Positions 33,275 through 45,212 are shown, counted from the first letter of the stretch. The stretch is DNA of 64,000 nucleotides from Symbiodinium natans (GCA_905221605.1 CAJNDS010000389.1:88226-152225), one strand, 5' to 3'. Notes: generated from the letters alone by a model not told the origin. Translations and numbers: made by a program.

Positions 33275-36200
33275 GTGCTGCAAACTGGTGAGCAAGTAGC
33301 CGTGAAAGTGCAAAAGCCTGGAGTGGAGAAGGTCCTACAGGCGGGGGCGAAGCTGCGCGAGTCTACGAGTAATTGTAAAAACGCTTCCGCGCGCCGGGCT
33401 GGCCCAACGTGGGGGCTTGCATGCGCAACGCAAAATCCAGGGCTCAAAAGGCAGGCGCTTCGGGCAGGCCCCACAGGGAGGGGTGGTGGGTGGGGTGGCG
33501 GGAAGGGTTGGGAAGGGGAAGGAGCCCAGATCCTGGTCTTACGGTCTTACAGTTTTGTCTCCGAAGAGGCCGACTTGGGCTTCCTGTTCCTCGCCGCACG
33601 GACGCTGGAGCCCACGCCCCAGCTCAGAGATCTCTCAGAGCTCTTCCAGCTCGAGCAAACGAACAGGGTAGCTCCCTACACGGTGTCTGTTGCCGCTTTC
33701 GGACGTCTGGGTTTAGCAAATGCGACACGGTCTCGCTTTCGGGATCCCCGTGCCGCCTTTTAGACGTGTTCCCCAATGCCGAGAAACAGTCTCGTCGTTG
33801 GGTTCCCTCCCAACGTTGGGTTCCCTCCCAAGTAGGAGAAGCTGCCGCTGTCGTTACATTTCGCAGCTTCGTAAATCAAAGAGGACATTCCGCCCAACCA
33901 CCGGAGCGAGCCAGCATCGAGCTCAAAAGGCCCTAAGGCCCGCGAGAGGCGCCTGCGGCAAAAAGCCGAATGTCACAGAGCAATCAAAAGCTCCCCGCGT
34001 GCACAACACGTGCACAACTGCCCCACGCGCACAACAAGAAAAGTCGACTGCGCCCATCCGAACGTGGGAAGGATCCTCTCAGCGGGTTCCTTCAACCATC
34101 ATCGCCGGGACCTCATAAGTGGGCCACACTGTCTGCATAGTGACAACGTGTATGCGGACTGAGCTGCGAAACAGAAACAAGACAATCCAGCAACATCCTT
34201 TGCATCCTGAACGGTGTAGTCTACAAGCATGTCCTGCGCGACCTCTACAGTGCATGCGTTCATGTGGCAGAAAACCTGGGATGTACCGCCTGCCGCTAAG
34301 CTGCCATGGCGTACGGTACCATCATGAAACCCGCCGCTGGGACATTTGGGCCCCATGGTTTTTCTCCCACACGTGGTTTTTCCCTGGGCTGGTTTGCACA
34401 AGTCTTGGAATCCCACACGTGACCACAATGCTTGGTCATAGCATTCATTGCCGAGAACAGACTTTCTCTTGCTTGAATGAGAAATATGTTGGTGCTGTTT
34501 GTCTTTAAGCTGGGAGTTCTTGGAAAGCCAGTGAACAGTGGAGCTGGCATTCCCGTCCTGGCTCCTATGCATGCTTCAACAACTGCACTTGCAGCTGTTC
34601 AGAGACCAGCGCCAATTAAAGGCCGTGCCTTTTTGCAAGGAGATGTTCGCAGGAAGAGTGCCGAGCGTAGGGCTGAAAAGCACGAAAGAACTTCGGCTGG
34701 AGGTACCAAATCTCCTTTCTTAATGAACGTACGCGTGCCTTGACTATGACGAGTTGTGGAATGATTTCGGGTGCTTCGCATGCCCCGAACCACGGAACCG
34801 TAAAAGGAATGGCGACTTGCCAACCTTGAAGCGGTCCTGCAGGCAAAACGATGCAAAACAGGGCTTAATTCTGCCACCTCGAATGAACTGAGTGACCGCA
34901 GTCTGCCGTAACACTCGAGTCGACAGTTTGTTCAGTATTGTGATTCGTCTTTGTTCTTGCTTTCTGTGATACCTCGAAAACCAATCTTAGCCTTGCCTTT
35001 GCCCTTTGCACTGTCCTACTTTCCTGTTACGTCTCCAGCCCGTAGGCCCGTAGGCCCGTAGGTATCTTCATCTGCTTTACCAGACTCACCCTTCATGCCA
35101 CTTCGGGTCATTGTGGTGCCTGAACGATTCGTTTGATGCTCTGGAGAACGGAGATGGAAGTGCGGAAGCTTGCTTCGGAAGGTTTCTGAGCCCAGACCTC
35201 GCCAGGACTTCGGTGGCCGGGATCCCCACCTCTCAGAGTATACGTAGCATACGTCAAATCTCAGAAGGTCTCACAAGTGCTCAGCGTATCTCCGGCAGGT
35301 CGACATACTCTCAGAGATACGTACATCCATGCTCCTCGGCTTGCTGCCATTCTTTGACTTCCTCGACCTTGACTCAGGGCCTATTCTTTTAATACTTTGT
35401 GTCTTTCTTTATGAGTGTTTTTTGTTTTTTTGGTCCCCCGGTCCCCTGGTCTGCTGAAGCATCTGAATGATTGAAACCCATCAGGCGAGCGTTGTGTTTG
35501 CAAATGAGGGGTGCTGCGCCCCCCCCCCCCCCCCCCCCCCCCCCCCGCTTCTTCAAGCCGTGCAAGCGATTAACACCCATCAGGCCACTTTTTTCAAAGC
35601 ATATGAACGAAAAAAAGCCATGATGCGAGCATTGTGTTTGGAAGTGGGAGGGGCTGCGCCCCCCCCCAACCCCCCCGCCTTTTCAAAACATATTGAAACC
35701 CATCATGCGAGCATTGTGTTTGCAAATGGGGGGGGGGGGGTGCGCCGCCCCAACCCCCCCAGCTTCTGAAAGCCGTGCAAGCTTTTGTCAAAGCGTATGA
35801 ACGATTGAAAGCCACCATGTGAGCATTGTGTTTGCAAATGGGGGGGGCTGCGCCCCCCCAACCCCCCGCTTCTTTAAGCCCTGCAAGCTTCTTTCAAAGC
35901 ATAATATGAACGATAAAACACTGTCAGGCCACTTTTGCCAAAGCATAATAACTATTGAAACCCATGATGCGAGAATTGTGTTTGCCAATTGTGCAGGGCT
36001 GCGCCCCCCCCAACCCCCCCCCCCCCCCCCCGCCTTTTTAGTAATGCAAGCTTTGTTTCAAAGCATATGAAATTTGAAGCCTCATGACCCCCCCAACCCC
36101 CCCCCCACCCCCCCCCCCCCCAACCCCCCCCAACCCCCCCCCAACCCCCCCAAACCCCCCCCCACAACCCCCCCCCCCCCCCCCCAACCCCCCCCAACCC

Positions 36201-39200
36201 CCAACCCAAACCCCCCAAAACCCCCCCCCCAAACCCCCCCAACCCTCCCCAACCCCCCCCAACCCTCCCCAACCCCCTCCCAACCCTCCCCTCACCCCTC
36301 CCCAACCCCCCCACCTTTAGCCGTCGAAGCTTGTTTCAAAGCACATGAACGATTGAAGCCCACGATATGGTCCCGCCTTCGCCCCAACCCGCTCGTTTTA
36401 CAAGCCATGTAAGCTTCATTCAAAGCATATGCGTCTTTCTGAAGCCCATCATGCGAGCCCTGTGTTTGCAAATGGGGGGGGGGGGGGGGCTGCGCCAACC
36501 CCCCCGCTTTGCCAAGCCGTGCAAGGTTGCGAGCAACATTAACAAGAATTCCTACGAAAAGCGCGCATCCTATGAATATATGGAGGGAATGGAGGTTTTC
36601 CTAGGGAAAAAACAGAGAAAATGGACCAGTTCCTATGAAAATGTAAAGGGAATGGAGGTTGTTTAGGAAAATCCAGGCAAGTCGACCAAATCCTATGAAA
36701 TTTCAAGGGGATGTAGCCTTCTCCTAGGAAGACCAGAGGACCAGCAGACCAGGGCACCAGGAGACAGGGTCCGTTCAAGCCTTCTTCCCCGGAGCTTCAG
36801 TCTTCTGAGGTTGGATGAGTTGGACTTTACAAAGGAGCGTGACAATGTCGAGACCTTCCGGCAGGTGCTCGGCACATGCCATCCTTGTGGGATGAGTCCA
36901 TGCAGCTTTTGGAGTAAGCAGTACTTCAGTAGTTTTACATCGTACTGTTGAGGAGTATCCATTTCGTGGTGTTGTGTGCGTAGAGACGGGAAGAAACCCA
37001 TCAACTTGGTCACGATTGTTCGGCGATTATCGACGAATCGCCAGTGCCATGAGCCATGAGACCGTCTACAAGCCTCACCCACTACCAGGCTAAACGCCTC
37101 GAACAATTGGAGCCACAGACAAATAAAGAAATACGCCACAGCGAGATGACGTACAGATCGGCCACAGCGAGATGACGTACAGATCGAGCATCTTGAAATT
37201 CCCATGTGCTCGGAGACGACGTATTTCGAGAAGACACCCAGCTTTTCGCCCGTGCGTCATTCATAACTTTGCCGAAAGCATCTTGAGAACATTCTCGCGA
37301 CAAGGAAGCAGGAACAAGCAGGAGAGACGCCGCAAAAGCTGTCTCAGACAAGTTTGTCCTCGATCGTAGGAGGCGGCGGGCAGGACTATCATTTTATCTT
37401 TCCACATTGCTCTAACCTGTCGAATATCTGAGTCGACAATTGAGTTTGAATCGAGCAACTGGCCAACCAACATCTTGGAAATCTACGGTACACTGCAGCT
37501 TGATGATTGCAGATGCAGTCTGTTGTCTGTTAGCCTGGCAGTTCTTGCGCCGCAATGGCCTCGAGCGGATCGCCACTGCCCCAAGGAGAACTTTGCTCAG
37601 TTTGACATGTATTGCTTTGTCCGACTCACCAGGGGTTGCCCTGTTTCCGCCGTTGCTTGTGGGATGGTTTTGGGAAGTGTCAGCCTTGGTCGAGGCGTCC
37701 GCACGTGCTAACCCAACTTAAGCTTTCCAGTTTGCCTCTCTCGGTCTGTGTCGGTCTCTCGCTTTCCTCTGTCGGCTTCAGTGAGTTATTGTTTGGCTTC
37801 TGGGGGTCTTTCAGGAAAAGGATAGCGCGACTTGTTAGGGGAGCCTGGGGGCTCAGCCGTCTTGGACCTGCTCCGTGTCGAACCAACGGAAGAGGAATGA
37901 CGAAAGAAAGAGGGAAGTGATGTGATGAAATGGGCCGCTGCATGGCGGTGCCATTCGGGGCACTTTCGCAGCATGACAAAGCAAGTTAGGACATCACAGC
38001 GCGGCGACCAGAGCGAAGTATAATCGCAGAGTTTCAGCATGCCTCAGCGCTACCGAACCTGTTGCAGCTCCGCCAAAGGACCTTTCCAGAGGCATCCGGC
38101 AAGAAGGCGTGGTCTGGTCCAGAAGAGGGGAGAAGGTTTGAACTTTGCAAAGGACACGGCTTTCGCAGGGTTCACTGGGTTCATGATGATTCATGCCGCC
38201 ATCTGCGCCGAATTGTCAGAGGTTCTCACTATGGAGCTGTTTGCCGGCGTGCCCCTCACCGACCTCGAAGGTGCCGGGCCGATTGAATGTGCCTGCTTGC
38301 CGCCCCGCGCCGCCTTGCCCCTACGCCGCCTCGAAATCCGCAGAAGTCCACGGCCAGGGATCCGCCAGTACAGCCGCAACCCAGAGCAGACATTGATCAA
38401 CGCCTTGAATGCACCGCCCTCAAGAATCTGTTGCCGTGTGCTGCCATATGTTAGTCCGCGTGATTTGTGATTTTTGTCCAAGTTTCCAGGTTTGGTCGCT
38501 CTCGGTGAGGGCCTGCGAGATCTTCCATGCAGATGCGCAGACCTGAACATGCGCAAATGGTTGAAAGCCCACCAAGAAGTCTTTAACGGGGCGAGGCGAA
38601 CCACTCAAGAAGAAGCGACATAGACCATGTGCAAACAAGCCCTTTTCTACTCGGCTCTGCAGACATGCTTGCTTTCAGCAGAGCCAATTCCGAGGTGCAT
38701 GCAGGAAACCTCCTTGTGCTGCAGGCAGGGTAGGGACATGCAGGGACAGGGACATGGCCGGGAGGAAGCCGTGCAGAGTTTCTTGGGAGCGTTACGTCTG
38801 CAGGATGGCCGTGTCGCCTTCATCGACTTCGGCATAGTCGGGCGCATTCCGCACCAGCCCCATAAATCAAGCTCCCAACCCGAAGAAAGGGGGCGCAACA
38901 AGACATGATGTGGATGAACAACGAAAACAAATTGCACATAATTGTAAACGCTTGCGCGCGCCGCCTCGGCAGCCGGGCTGGCAGGCTTTCTGGGATAGGC
39001 CTCAAAACAGGGGTCAGGCACCTGGGGGGTTCGGGGTCCCAGGCGGTTTTTGCAGCTCCTCCAAGCGATGGGGGGGCGGTCCCAAATTTGGGGAGGGGGG
39101 GGGGGGGGTGCGGATCTGTGTCTGCTTGTTCCAAATGCTTCTCGGCAGGAAGCCGAGGCGGCTTACACCACAATACACAACATACAAAAGTTGACGAAAA

Positions 39201-41973
39201 TCCTGTGGAAAAAAATCTGCTTTCCCTGGTCTTCCGAGGCCCAAGATCTGGTCAGCCGTGGAAGGCCTCGTCCTGGCCTTTGCTGCCAACGATGCACGCG
39301 GCATGGCCCGGAACCTCATCGCTCGGAGCCCCAGAGAGAAAAACAGAGAAAAGGAGAGGTCCCCAGACAGAAAAAAGAGAGACAGCTCTCAGAGGTCTCA
39401 CTCTCCTCTCGCTTGTTGCCTCTCTCTCTCTCTTTGTTGTTTTTTTTCCTCTCTCCCTCTTCTCTCTCTCCCTCTCTCCCTCTCTCCCTCTCTCCCTCTC
39501 TCCCTCTCTCCCTCTCTCCCTCTCTCCCTCTCTCCCTCTCTCCCTCTCTCCCTCTCTCCCTCTCTTCCTGGAGAGGAGCTCGCGCTCGCGCTGCGCCTGC
39601 TCTGCTCTGCACTCTCTTTTTGAGGCCATGGGGGCCACCGACACTTCGGTGGATGAGTCTGCCTTGGCCTCCGATGTGGCCAGCGTGCTCTCAAGGAAGA
39701 GAAGCGAATTCTCTTTGGAGTCTTCAGAAAAGGCTCTCGCAACTTTTGTGTGGGGCCTTGCGCAGGATTGCCGGTCTGGAGCCTGAGGCCTCTTGGGGCT
39801 ATGCTGGCGGAGAGAGAGAACGAGAAAGAGCAAGAGCAAGAGCAAGAGAAATTTGCGAGCTTATTTCGTTTGCATTGGATTCTCTTCACATAAGTGTTGT
39901 CACTACGGTCCGGCTATAAGAGTACTTTTATGGCCCGGTAATGAAGGCCCAAAGCGTTTCTTCGTTCATTGCAATTGTTATTCTTATTTTTGGGTCTCTT
40001 TAAGCATGAAAGGGGCCATGAGTAGAAATACAATGGGGGCCCCTTTGAAACCTCAAAATGCTGTTTCCGAAATACTAATTCACGCACATATCGTTTGTAG
40101 TTGGACCACGGCTGGTAGCGGCCGTGGTGTTTCATGTGAACTTCAGAGTTTTTTCAGGGTTCGGTTAGGGGGTTTGGCCGGGGGGGGCGGTGGTAATACC
40201 GTCCATTCATATGGCGACCTTGCTTTAAACATTCGTAGTTGCAGCGTTTTTGCTTCTCTGCACAACATACTGCACAAGCACTTTGACTTTTCTGGAACAA
40301 GACGCGCGGTCACACGTGTTCATGCCTCTGGCGAGCAGGCCCAAAACACTGGCATTTGCAGAATTTTTAACCCTAAACCCCAAAATTTTTGCTTCTCTCC
40401 ACCACATATTGCACAAGGATGCTTGATGTTTTTGGAACAAGACACGCAGTCACAAGCTCTCATGCCTTGGCGAAGATGCCCAACACACTGATATTTACAG
40501 ATTTTTTTTGGCTCTCTGTACAACATAGCACAAGGACGTGCAAAGACAAATATTTTGGACTCGCAAAGCTTCCTGCAGAAGTTGGCCACGCTGTGCTGAG
40601 AAAATTGAAGCCAAAGCTGTCAGAACCGATTAGTTTTGCAAAGGCTTGTCCCGATGCTTTCAAGTAAGTTCCCCCCCGCAAAAACGCAACAACATGGTGT
40701 AAAGTCACTAACTCTGTAAAAGCATATCTATCCGAATGTGTTTCCTGTTTCACGGCCGTCCGTCTGCCGTGGACCTTGTAGTTAGTATTTTGTGCGCACT
40801 TTATGTTCACTTGTTCACCTCTATCTCCACGTCACGAACAACAATTTGAGAAAGGTTTTGGAAGAGGAAATCCTTTGTAACCGCTATGAGGACCCCAATA
40901 TTGCATTATAAGCCCCATTCATGCGTTCCAAAAAACACGGGCGTTTAATTGTCAGAGAGAGAGAGAGTGTGAGAAAAAGAGGAGAGTGTTCTGGCGCCAG
41001 GAACGGGTGTGGGAACCAGACGAGTGCCTGAGTTTCGTGTGACGTTTTTTCAACTGAGAAGGTCGTGTTGCGAGGAGGAGGTGGTGGCCGCGTTGTAGCA
41101 GAGGCGTGGCCTTGACCCCTCTCGCTCCACCTCGCGCTCTCGGCCTCCCCTTCGCAGCAGGGCATAGCATGAGCGCAGATGAAAACGGGGGAGCTCTTTT
41201 CAGGTGGGGCTCGACAATGAACAGGTCACTGAGCTCTTGCTCGAGGCGCCCCAAGAAGAGCGCTTTCGAAGTGCTCGTTGCTCCTCGGCTTCTCGATGAC
41301 TGCACAGGTCATCCGAGTTGCGGACAGCAATGGCCTGAAGCTGCCAAGAGAGTTTGCTCTGCTCGTGAAGCAGGCGCTCATGAACACATTCGAAACTTGG
41401 CACAGACCATCACGGGCCTTTGTTCTCAGGCTTTGTACTTCGATCGGTACACAAAGATCCTGGCGCCAGCCAAGCCCCCTGAGTGTACCGCTGTGCCTTA
41501 ACCAGGTGCTCTTCTCTCCCTGCTCCCTGTCTCCCTGTCTCCCAGTCTCCCTGTCTCCCTGTCTCCCTCCCTCCCTCCCTCCCTGTCTCCCTCCCTCCCT
41601 CCCTCCCTGTCTCCCTGTCTCCCTGTCTCCCTGTCTCTCTGTCTCTCTGTCTCTCTGTCTCTCTGTCTCTCTGTCTCTCTGTCTCTCTGTCTCTCTGTCT
41701 CTCTGTCTCTCTGTCTCTCTGTCTCGCTGTCTCTCTGTCTCTCTGTCTCTCTGTCTCTCTGTCTCTCTGTCTCTCTGTCTCTCTGTCTCTCTGTCTCTCT
41801 GTCTCTCTGTCTCTCTGTCTCTCTGTCTCTCTCTCGCTCTCTCTTTGTGGCAGCTTTGGCTTGCTCAGCGAAATAGCTGTCTTCCTCAGGACCTGGACCC
41901 ACTGCGGGATTCACGGGTGTCACTCGGGAAAGGCCGGAGTTTTTTTGTTGGTAAGGTCTTGTTGCGATTGTGA
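33275..41973 (+). CDS. ABC1/ADCK (UbiB-family) atypical kinase, multi-exon gene, 5' part not found
   Basis: Exons in order: 33275-33340 (TGEQVAVKVQKPGVEKVLQ, with the beta3 Lys), 33569-about 33667 (ADLGFLFLAARTLE), 36810-36864 (LDELDFTKERDNVETFRQ), 38220-38270 (VLTMELFAGVPLTDLE), 38385-38410 (QTLINALN), 38490-38534 (VWSLSVRACEIFHAD), 38695-38724 (VHAGNLLVLQ), 38804-38850 (DGRVAFIDFGIVGRI), 39239-39320 (IWSAVEGLVLAFAANDARG), 39625-about 39690 (MGATDTSVDESALASDV), 41308-41373 (NGLKLPREFALLVKQ), 41430-41468 (ALYFDRYTKILAP), 41890-41973 (DLDPLRDSRVSLG, stop). The HADVHAGN catalytic loop and the DFG are diagnostic. Related proteins act in quinone/isoprenoid metabolism in mitochondria and plastids. 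The ATP-loop and KxGQ exons upstream are unidentified, as are exons near 34-36.8 kb and 40-41 kb. No disabling change is seen. Confidence 0.85.
33370..33540 (+). mobile_element. Short repeat family member, partial (copy C)
   Basis: Starts AATTGTAAAAACGCTTCCGC and GCGCCGGGCTGGCCCAAC, as in the copies at 38942 and 51879, but lacks the GCCGCCTCGGC block. It ends in a G-rich stretch (GGGGTGGTGGGTGGGG). It lies wholly inside the intron between the first two recognised kinase exons (33341-33568). Confidence 0.55.
35450..36520. repeat. Tandem array of ~110-160 bp units with poly-G/poly-C hairpins, in a kinase intron
   Basis: A unit containing AAAGCATATGAACGATTGAA, ACCCATCATGCGAGCATTGTG, TTTGCAAATG, a G run, CTGCGCC, a C run and GCCGTGCAAGC recurs at about 35460, 35600, 35690, 35800, 35950, 36340 and 36425. 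The G run and C run can pair around TGCG. Unit length varies mainly with the homopolymers. The array lies in the long intron before exon 36810. Confidence 0.9.
36086..36319. repeat. C-rich tract, (C5-10 AA)n
   Basis: About 230 bp consisting almost only of C runs separated by AA or AAA, with rare T. It interrupts the ~150 bp unit array. The complement could form G-quadruplexes; the C strand could form i-motifs. Confidence 0.97.
36560..36730. repeat. ~65 bp tandem repeat, about three copies
   Basis: The phrase TCCTATGAA followed by GGAATGGAGGTT and CCTAGG/TTTAGGA recurs at about 36567, 36630 and 36692, just before the kinase exon at 36810. Confidence 0.8.
37136..37187. repeat. 26 bp tandem duplication
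   Basis: CCACAGCGAGATGACGTACA plus GATCGG occurs twice in tandem. Confidence 0.9.
38220..38850 (+). CDS. ABC1 kinase catalytic-loop exons (five micro-exons)
   Basis: Five exons of 51, 26, 45, 30 and 47 nt encode the C-lobe core. The last four join in phase 0: ...NALN, VWSLSVRACEIFHAD, VHAGNLLVLQ, DGRVAFIDFGIVGRI. The catalytic loop is split by an intron between HAD and VHAGN. Donors at 38411, 38535, 38725 and 38851 are all GC; that at 38271 is GT. The frame G|AG joins 38270 to 38385, giving LEEQTLINALN. Family members usually have a few more residues here, so one small exon may be missed. Confidence 0.85.
38942..39170 (+). mobile_element. MITE-like short repeat with terminal inverted repeats (copy A)
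   Basis: The left end has GCCGCCTCGGCAGCC (38960-38974); the right end has GGAAGCCGAGGCGGC (39148-39162), its reverse complement at 13 of 15 positions. ATTGT outside the left arm pairs with ACAAT outside the right arm. The centre is G-rich (39093-39109). There is no coding capacity. It sits inside the kinase intron 38851-39238. The start phrase is shared with copies at 33372 and 51879. Confidence 0.6.
39239..39690 (+). CDS. ABC1 kinase exons after the DFG
   Basis: 38850 ends CC and 39239 begins G CCC AAG, giving RIPPKIWSAVEGLVLAF. This exon ends at ATC (39320) with a GC donor. 39625 (GCC ATG GGG) continues in phase 0 as NLIAMGATDTSVDE. The intron 39321-39624 is mostly a CCCTCT array ending about 58 bp before the acceptor. 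The end of the second exon is not clear; the frame stays open to 39783. Confidence 0.8.
39417..39567. repeat. (CCCTCT)n array in a kinase intron
   Basis: About 150 bp of CT-type sequence, CCCTCT hexamers in the second half. It ends about 58 bp before the acceptor of the exon at 39625. Confidence 0.97.
40240..40560. repeat. ~125-138 bp tandem repeat, about 2.5 copies
   Basis: Copies start near 40244, 40382 and 40507. Each has TTTTTGCTTCTCT or TTTTGGCTCTCT, then ACAACATA..GCACAAG. The first two also have TTTGGAACAAGAC..CGC and CTCATGCC or TTCATGCC. TTTAACCCTAAACCCCAAAA lies between copies 1 and 2. In a kinase intron. Confidence 0.85.
41519..41845. repeat. (CTGTCT)/(CCCTGTCT) array in the last kinase intron
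   Basis: Over 300 bp of TCTCCCTG and then TCTCTCTG octamers, pyrimidine-rich in the sense direction. It ends about 44 bp before the acceptor of the last exon (41890). Confidence 0.97.
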
Positions 41974-42144
41974 TTCTCATACGCGGCGCTGTGCAGCTGT
42001 TCTCATGATTGCAATGCCATAATCCAAGCAGAGAGTCCCATCCCTTTAGCCTGCAGATCCTGCAGCCATTTCCAGTCCCTTGAAGAAGCTGGGGGCTGAT
42101 CTCTCAGCATCTGGGCGTTTGCAGCTCGGAGAGGGCCGGGATCG

Positions 42145-42410
42145 ATGGGAGCTTTGCTCTCGGCGCCTGGAGCAGAAGGACGAGAAGGACGAGAAGGAGA
42201 AGAAGGAGAAGAAGGAGGGGAAGGACAGAGCTGTCGCAGCGAAGGCGACTTGGGAGGCCCTGAGGCCGAGCCGCGGAATCTGGAAGTTCTCGAGATTCAG
42301 TTGGAGGTTCGGAGCCTCGCGGGGGAGCAGATCAAACTGCCGGTCACCACAACAACGACCTGCGCAGACCTGGCCTCGGCCATCGAATCTCAGCTGGGTG
42401 CCCCTGCTCC
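42145..42410 (+). CDS. First exon of a candidate ubiquitin-like/beta-grasp protein gene
   Basis: ATG at 42145 starts MGALLSAPGAEG, with Gly at position 2 and Ser at 6, so N-myristoylation is possible. A low-complexity GREGEEGEEG stretch follows, then EIQLEVRSLAGEQIKLPVTT and TCADLASAIESQLGAP. The last part fits the beta1-beta2-helix start of a ubiquitin-like fold. The frame closes at 42445-42447, and the exon probably ends before that. It starts only about 170 bp after the kinase stop. Function unknown. Confidence 0.4.
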
Positions 42411-43300
42411 ACCTTTCAGTATTCGAATGCCGTTTACGTTGGTTTAAACGAGGTTTGCTTCTGAGCATTTGTGCTCCTGCAGAACTTAGGTTGCATATAT
42501 CATACATGTCTCATACATACTGTATCTGCTGTAATCTCAGATAGAATCTCATGTGTCTTGTCCTCTCTTGGTGGGTGTCCCAGTGACGCAGGTTCCTCAC
42601 AAGATTCGCTGGCTCTTTTTCTGCTCTTTCAAAAATAACTGTCTCCTCTGAGGCCTCAGTGCCGAGCTCCAGGACTGGGTCCTGGACTTCGCGGAGAGCG
42701 CCGAAGAGGGCGCCCCGAGGAGCGCTCCCAGGAAGCTTCGGCCGACCTCCGCCGAGGCTTTCTTGTCCGAAGCCCTGACCTCTTTGACGTCTCCTTCGCC
42801 TTCTTCGCCTTCTTCGCTTTCTTCGCTTTCTTCGCTTTCCTTGACCGTGTTGCATTTGGGCTTCACTCCTTTGGCTGCCTTGCCCCCGCGCTTCGCCCTC
42901 CGGCTCACTTCTACCCGAACGAGGGCAGGCGAGGCCTATCGGAGAATGTCCAGTGCCTTCGCCAGGCCTGAGCCATGTGTTAATCTCAGTCTTGCATAGT
43001 CTTGCATGGGTTGCTGTTGCACGGGTCATGCAAGGTTGCTGCAAAAAACTGCCTTTACACTACTGTTTCGTTTTCAGCTACAGGAAGGTTCAAGCATCTG
43101 GGCGTGTACCTTATACAAAGAATCGCCTAGTCTTGGTGTGCTATGTTGCCAGCTAGCACCGGGAAACCGCTCCTCGTGTCGTCCCACAAGAAATCAGTTG
43201 GGAGATCCCAGACGAGACCACACAGGATGAACGCATTCGGTTTGCCACCTGAGGTTGCCTTCTGGTAACAATGGCAGAAGACTGAATCGCATGCTCGGAG

Positions 43301-43338
<38 letters not shown>

Positions 43339-45212
43339 GCGGGGGGCAGCAGTGCCCCACGCGATCGCCATGACAAAAGACGAGACGTGAAGGTCGAGTG
43401 GCGAGTGCTTGCATGGAGCAGTAAGAGTAAACCAGGATCTCGAGCCGAAAGTGGTTTGCTCGTTAGCGTCAATCGGGTTTGAGCATTGCTTCCCACAACG
43501 CGCGGGGGTAAGCTCATTCTTGTATCTAGGAGACTGAGAAACCCAGGATCTCGGGCCAAAGAGGTTGGTTTGGCTCATGAGCATGAAGGGGCTCCATGAG
43601 CGTACGACCAACAAAGCTGTGTAATGGAAGGTTTGCGCGTCCACCTGTTACTATGCACATAATCTTGGGAGTTGGAAAATGGAGCGCCTTCGCAAATGCT
43701 GCCCCTGCCCTTCTGCTACCTCCATGATGTTGTACATGCACCCCCTTTGTCAGCTTGTGTTACCTCCGTGGCGATGTAGATGCACACCAGCTGGTCGTGG
43801 AGCCTTGGAGGACCATGTCGTCCGTGTGCTGCGTGTTGTATTGCGCTTGGACGGCCAGAGCAACCACGTGTTCCTGTTGGAGCTGTACTGGACCTGCAGG
43901 AAGAACGACCATGACCAGTACATCTATGATATCAAGGCCCACACCGTAAAGGCCACGACAAGCCACTGGATGAGCGGATCGACAGAGAAGACCGAGGCTG
44001 TTCTTGAGGGTGTTTGAACATGTTTTGAGCGATGTTAGAGGAATCTGCGGTTCGTTTGTACCAGGCCCTGGCACATGACCCGTTGGCCGAGCTTGTGCAG
44101 AACTGGTGCGCTGCTCGCTGCCGCCGTCCAGATGCAGATCAACGCTTCTGGCGACTTGAGACCGAGACCGCTGTAGAACCAACCGAATGCGAACCTCCTT
44201 GCCGTGTCCGAAAGACAAGAGCAGAGCCTGGGCGGCCGAACTACGCGGCTGTGCCAGGTTGGTTTGTGGCACCAGCAGACTGCACGGAGCTGGTTTGCGA
44301 GGCTGCAGTTGGACCTGTTAAGATCTTGCGCCTGCTTGTCAACCAGGATCGAATCGGATGCTTTTTTGGTGGCATTTCCTGCGTGTCCCTGCGCCTCGCT
44401 GCGCTGCCCAAATTTGCGTAGCCCTAAATTTGCTTGGCAGGATGGGAAGCCCATCCGCGCGGCCTTGTGCTGCAAGCAAGTCAGCCCTTTGCATGAGCCA
44501 TAGCTGCACCGATCTGTTTCTGTACTCATATGCGTAACCGTGTGAGAATACCTCCTCGTTTAGTTTTAGTGTGTAGCTTGAGCGCGTGCCATGTTTCAGT
44601 CATGTGAGAGCAGTTTTCACGGCATGATGTTTAGTTCTGTGACATGACTGCACAAAGGCGCCTCGAGTCGTAGGCCGGTGCGCGCCCGTTTCCAAACTGG
44701 TAGTGGAGCTGCAACTCCTTCACTGGAGGCAGTCCCAGCGGACACGCTGGGCATGACTTCAATTTTCAATTCCTCAGACCGTACGGCTGACGCAACACGA
44801 CGACAGTGCTTGTATTGCAGCGGCTGTGATCGTGAGACACATGGGTGGTGTAAGCAAGCGGTGCCTTGGTCGTGACGGTAGCAGGACTATGGTATCGGCA
44901 GACAGCAAACGAAGCAGGAATTATTGTGACAAAGAATGGTATCTTCATCTACTTTGGCACCCCGCAGAGTTTTTCATGAGTGGGAGTTTAGAACACAGCT
45001 TAGTATTGCCACGTGTGAGCAGAAGAGTAGAAATTAGAAGAAGTAGTAAGTAGAGGGAAGACAGAGACAAGAGTCAGAAAGACAGTTCGTTTTCTCTTCA
45101 AGCAAGCCATAAGTATTTGGGTCTGCTCCTTTGGTCACTCTATGCGACTCGTATGCTGCGTTGCACATGCAAATTTAAGGCAGATACGCCCCACTCTCTT
45201 GAAAGCCGATCA
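42411..45212. other. No firmly supported gene; weak exon-like segments
   Basis: Segments with plausible coding text on the + strand are 43800-43980 (DGQSNHVFLLELYW, DQYIYDIKAHTVKA) and 44032-44421 (SAVRLYQALAHDPLAELVQN). On the - strand 42597-42908 encodes MSRRAKRGGKAAKGVKPK followed by an EESEE-rich part. I recognise none. A (GA)n microsatellite is at 43303-43335 and a CTTCTTCG repeat at 42797-42842. Confidence 0.3.

Noticed and set aside
34099-34572. - strand 157-codon frame within the kinase gene
   Set aside because: The text looks moderately complex but shows no known motif, and it is antisense to an intron.
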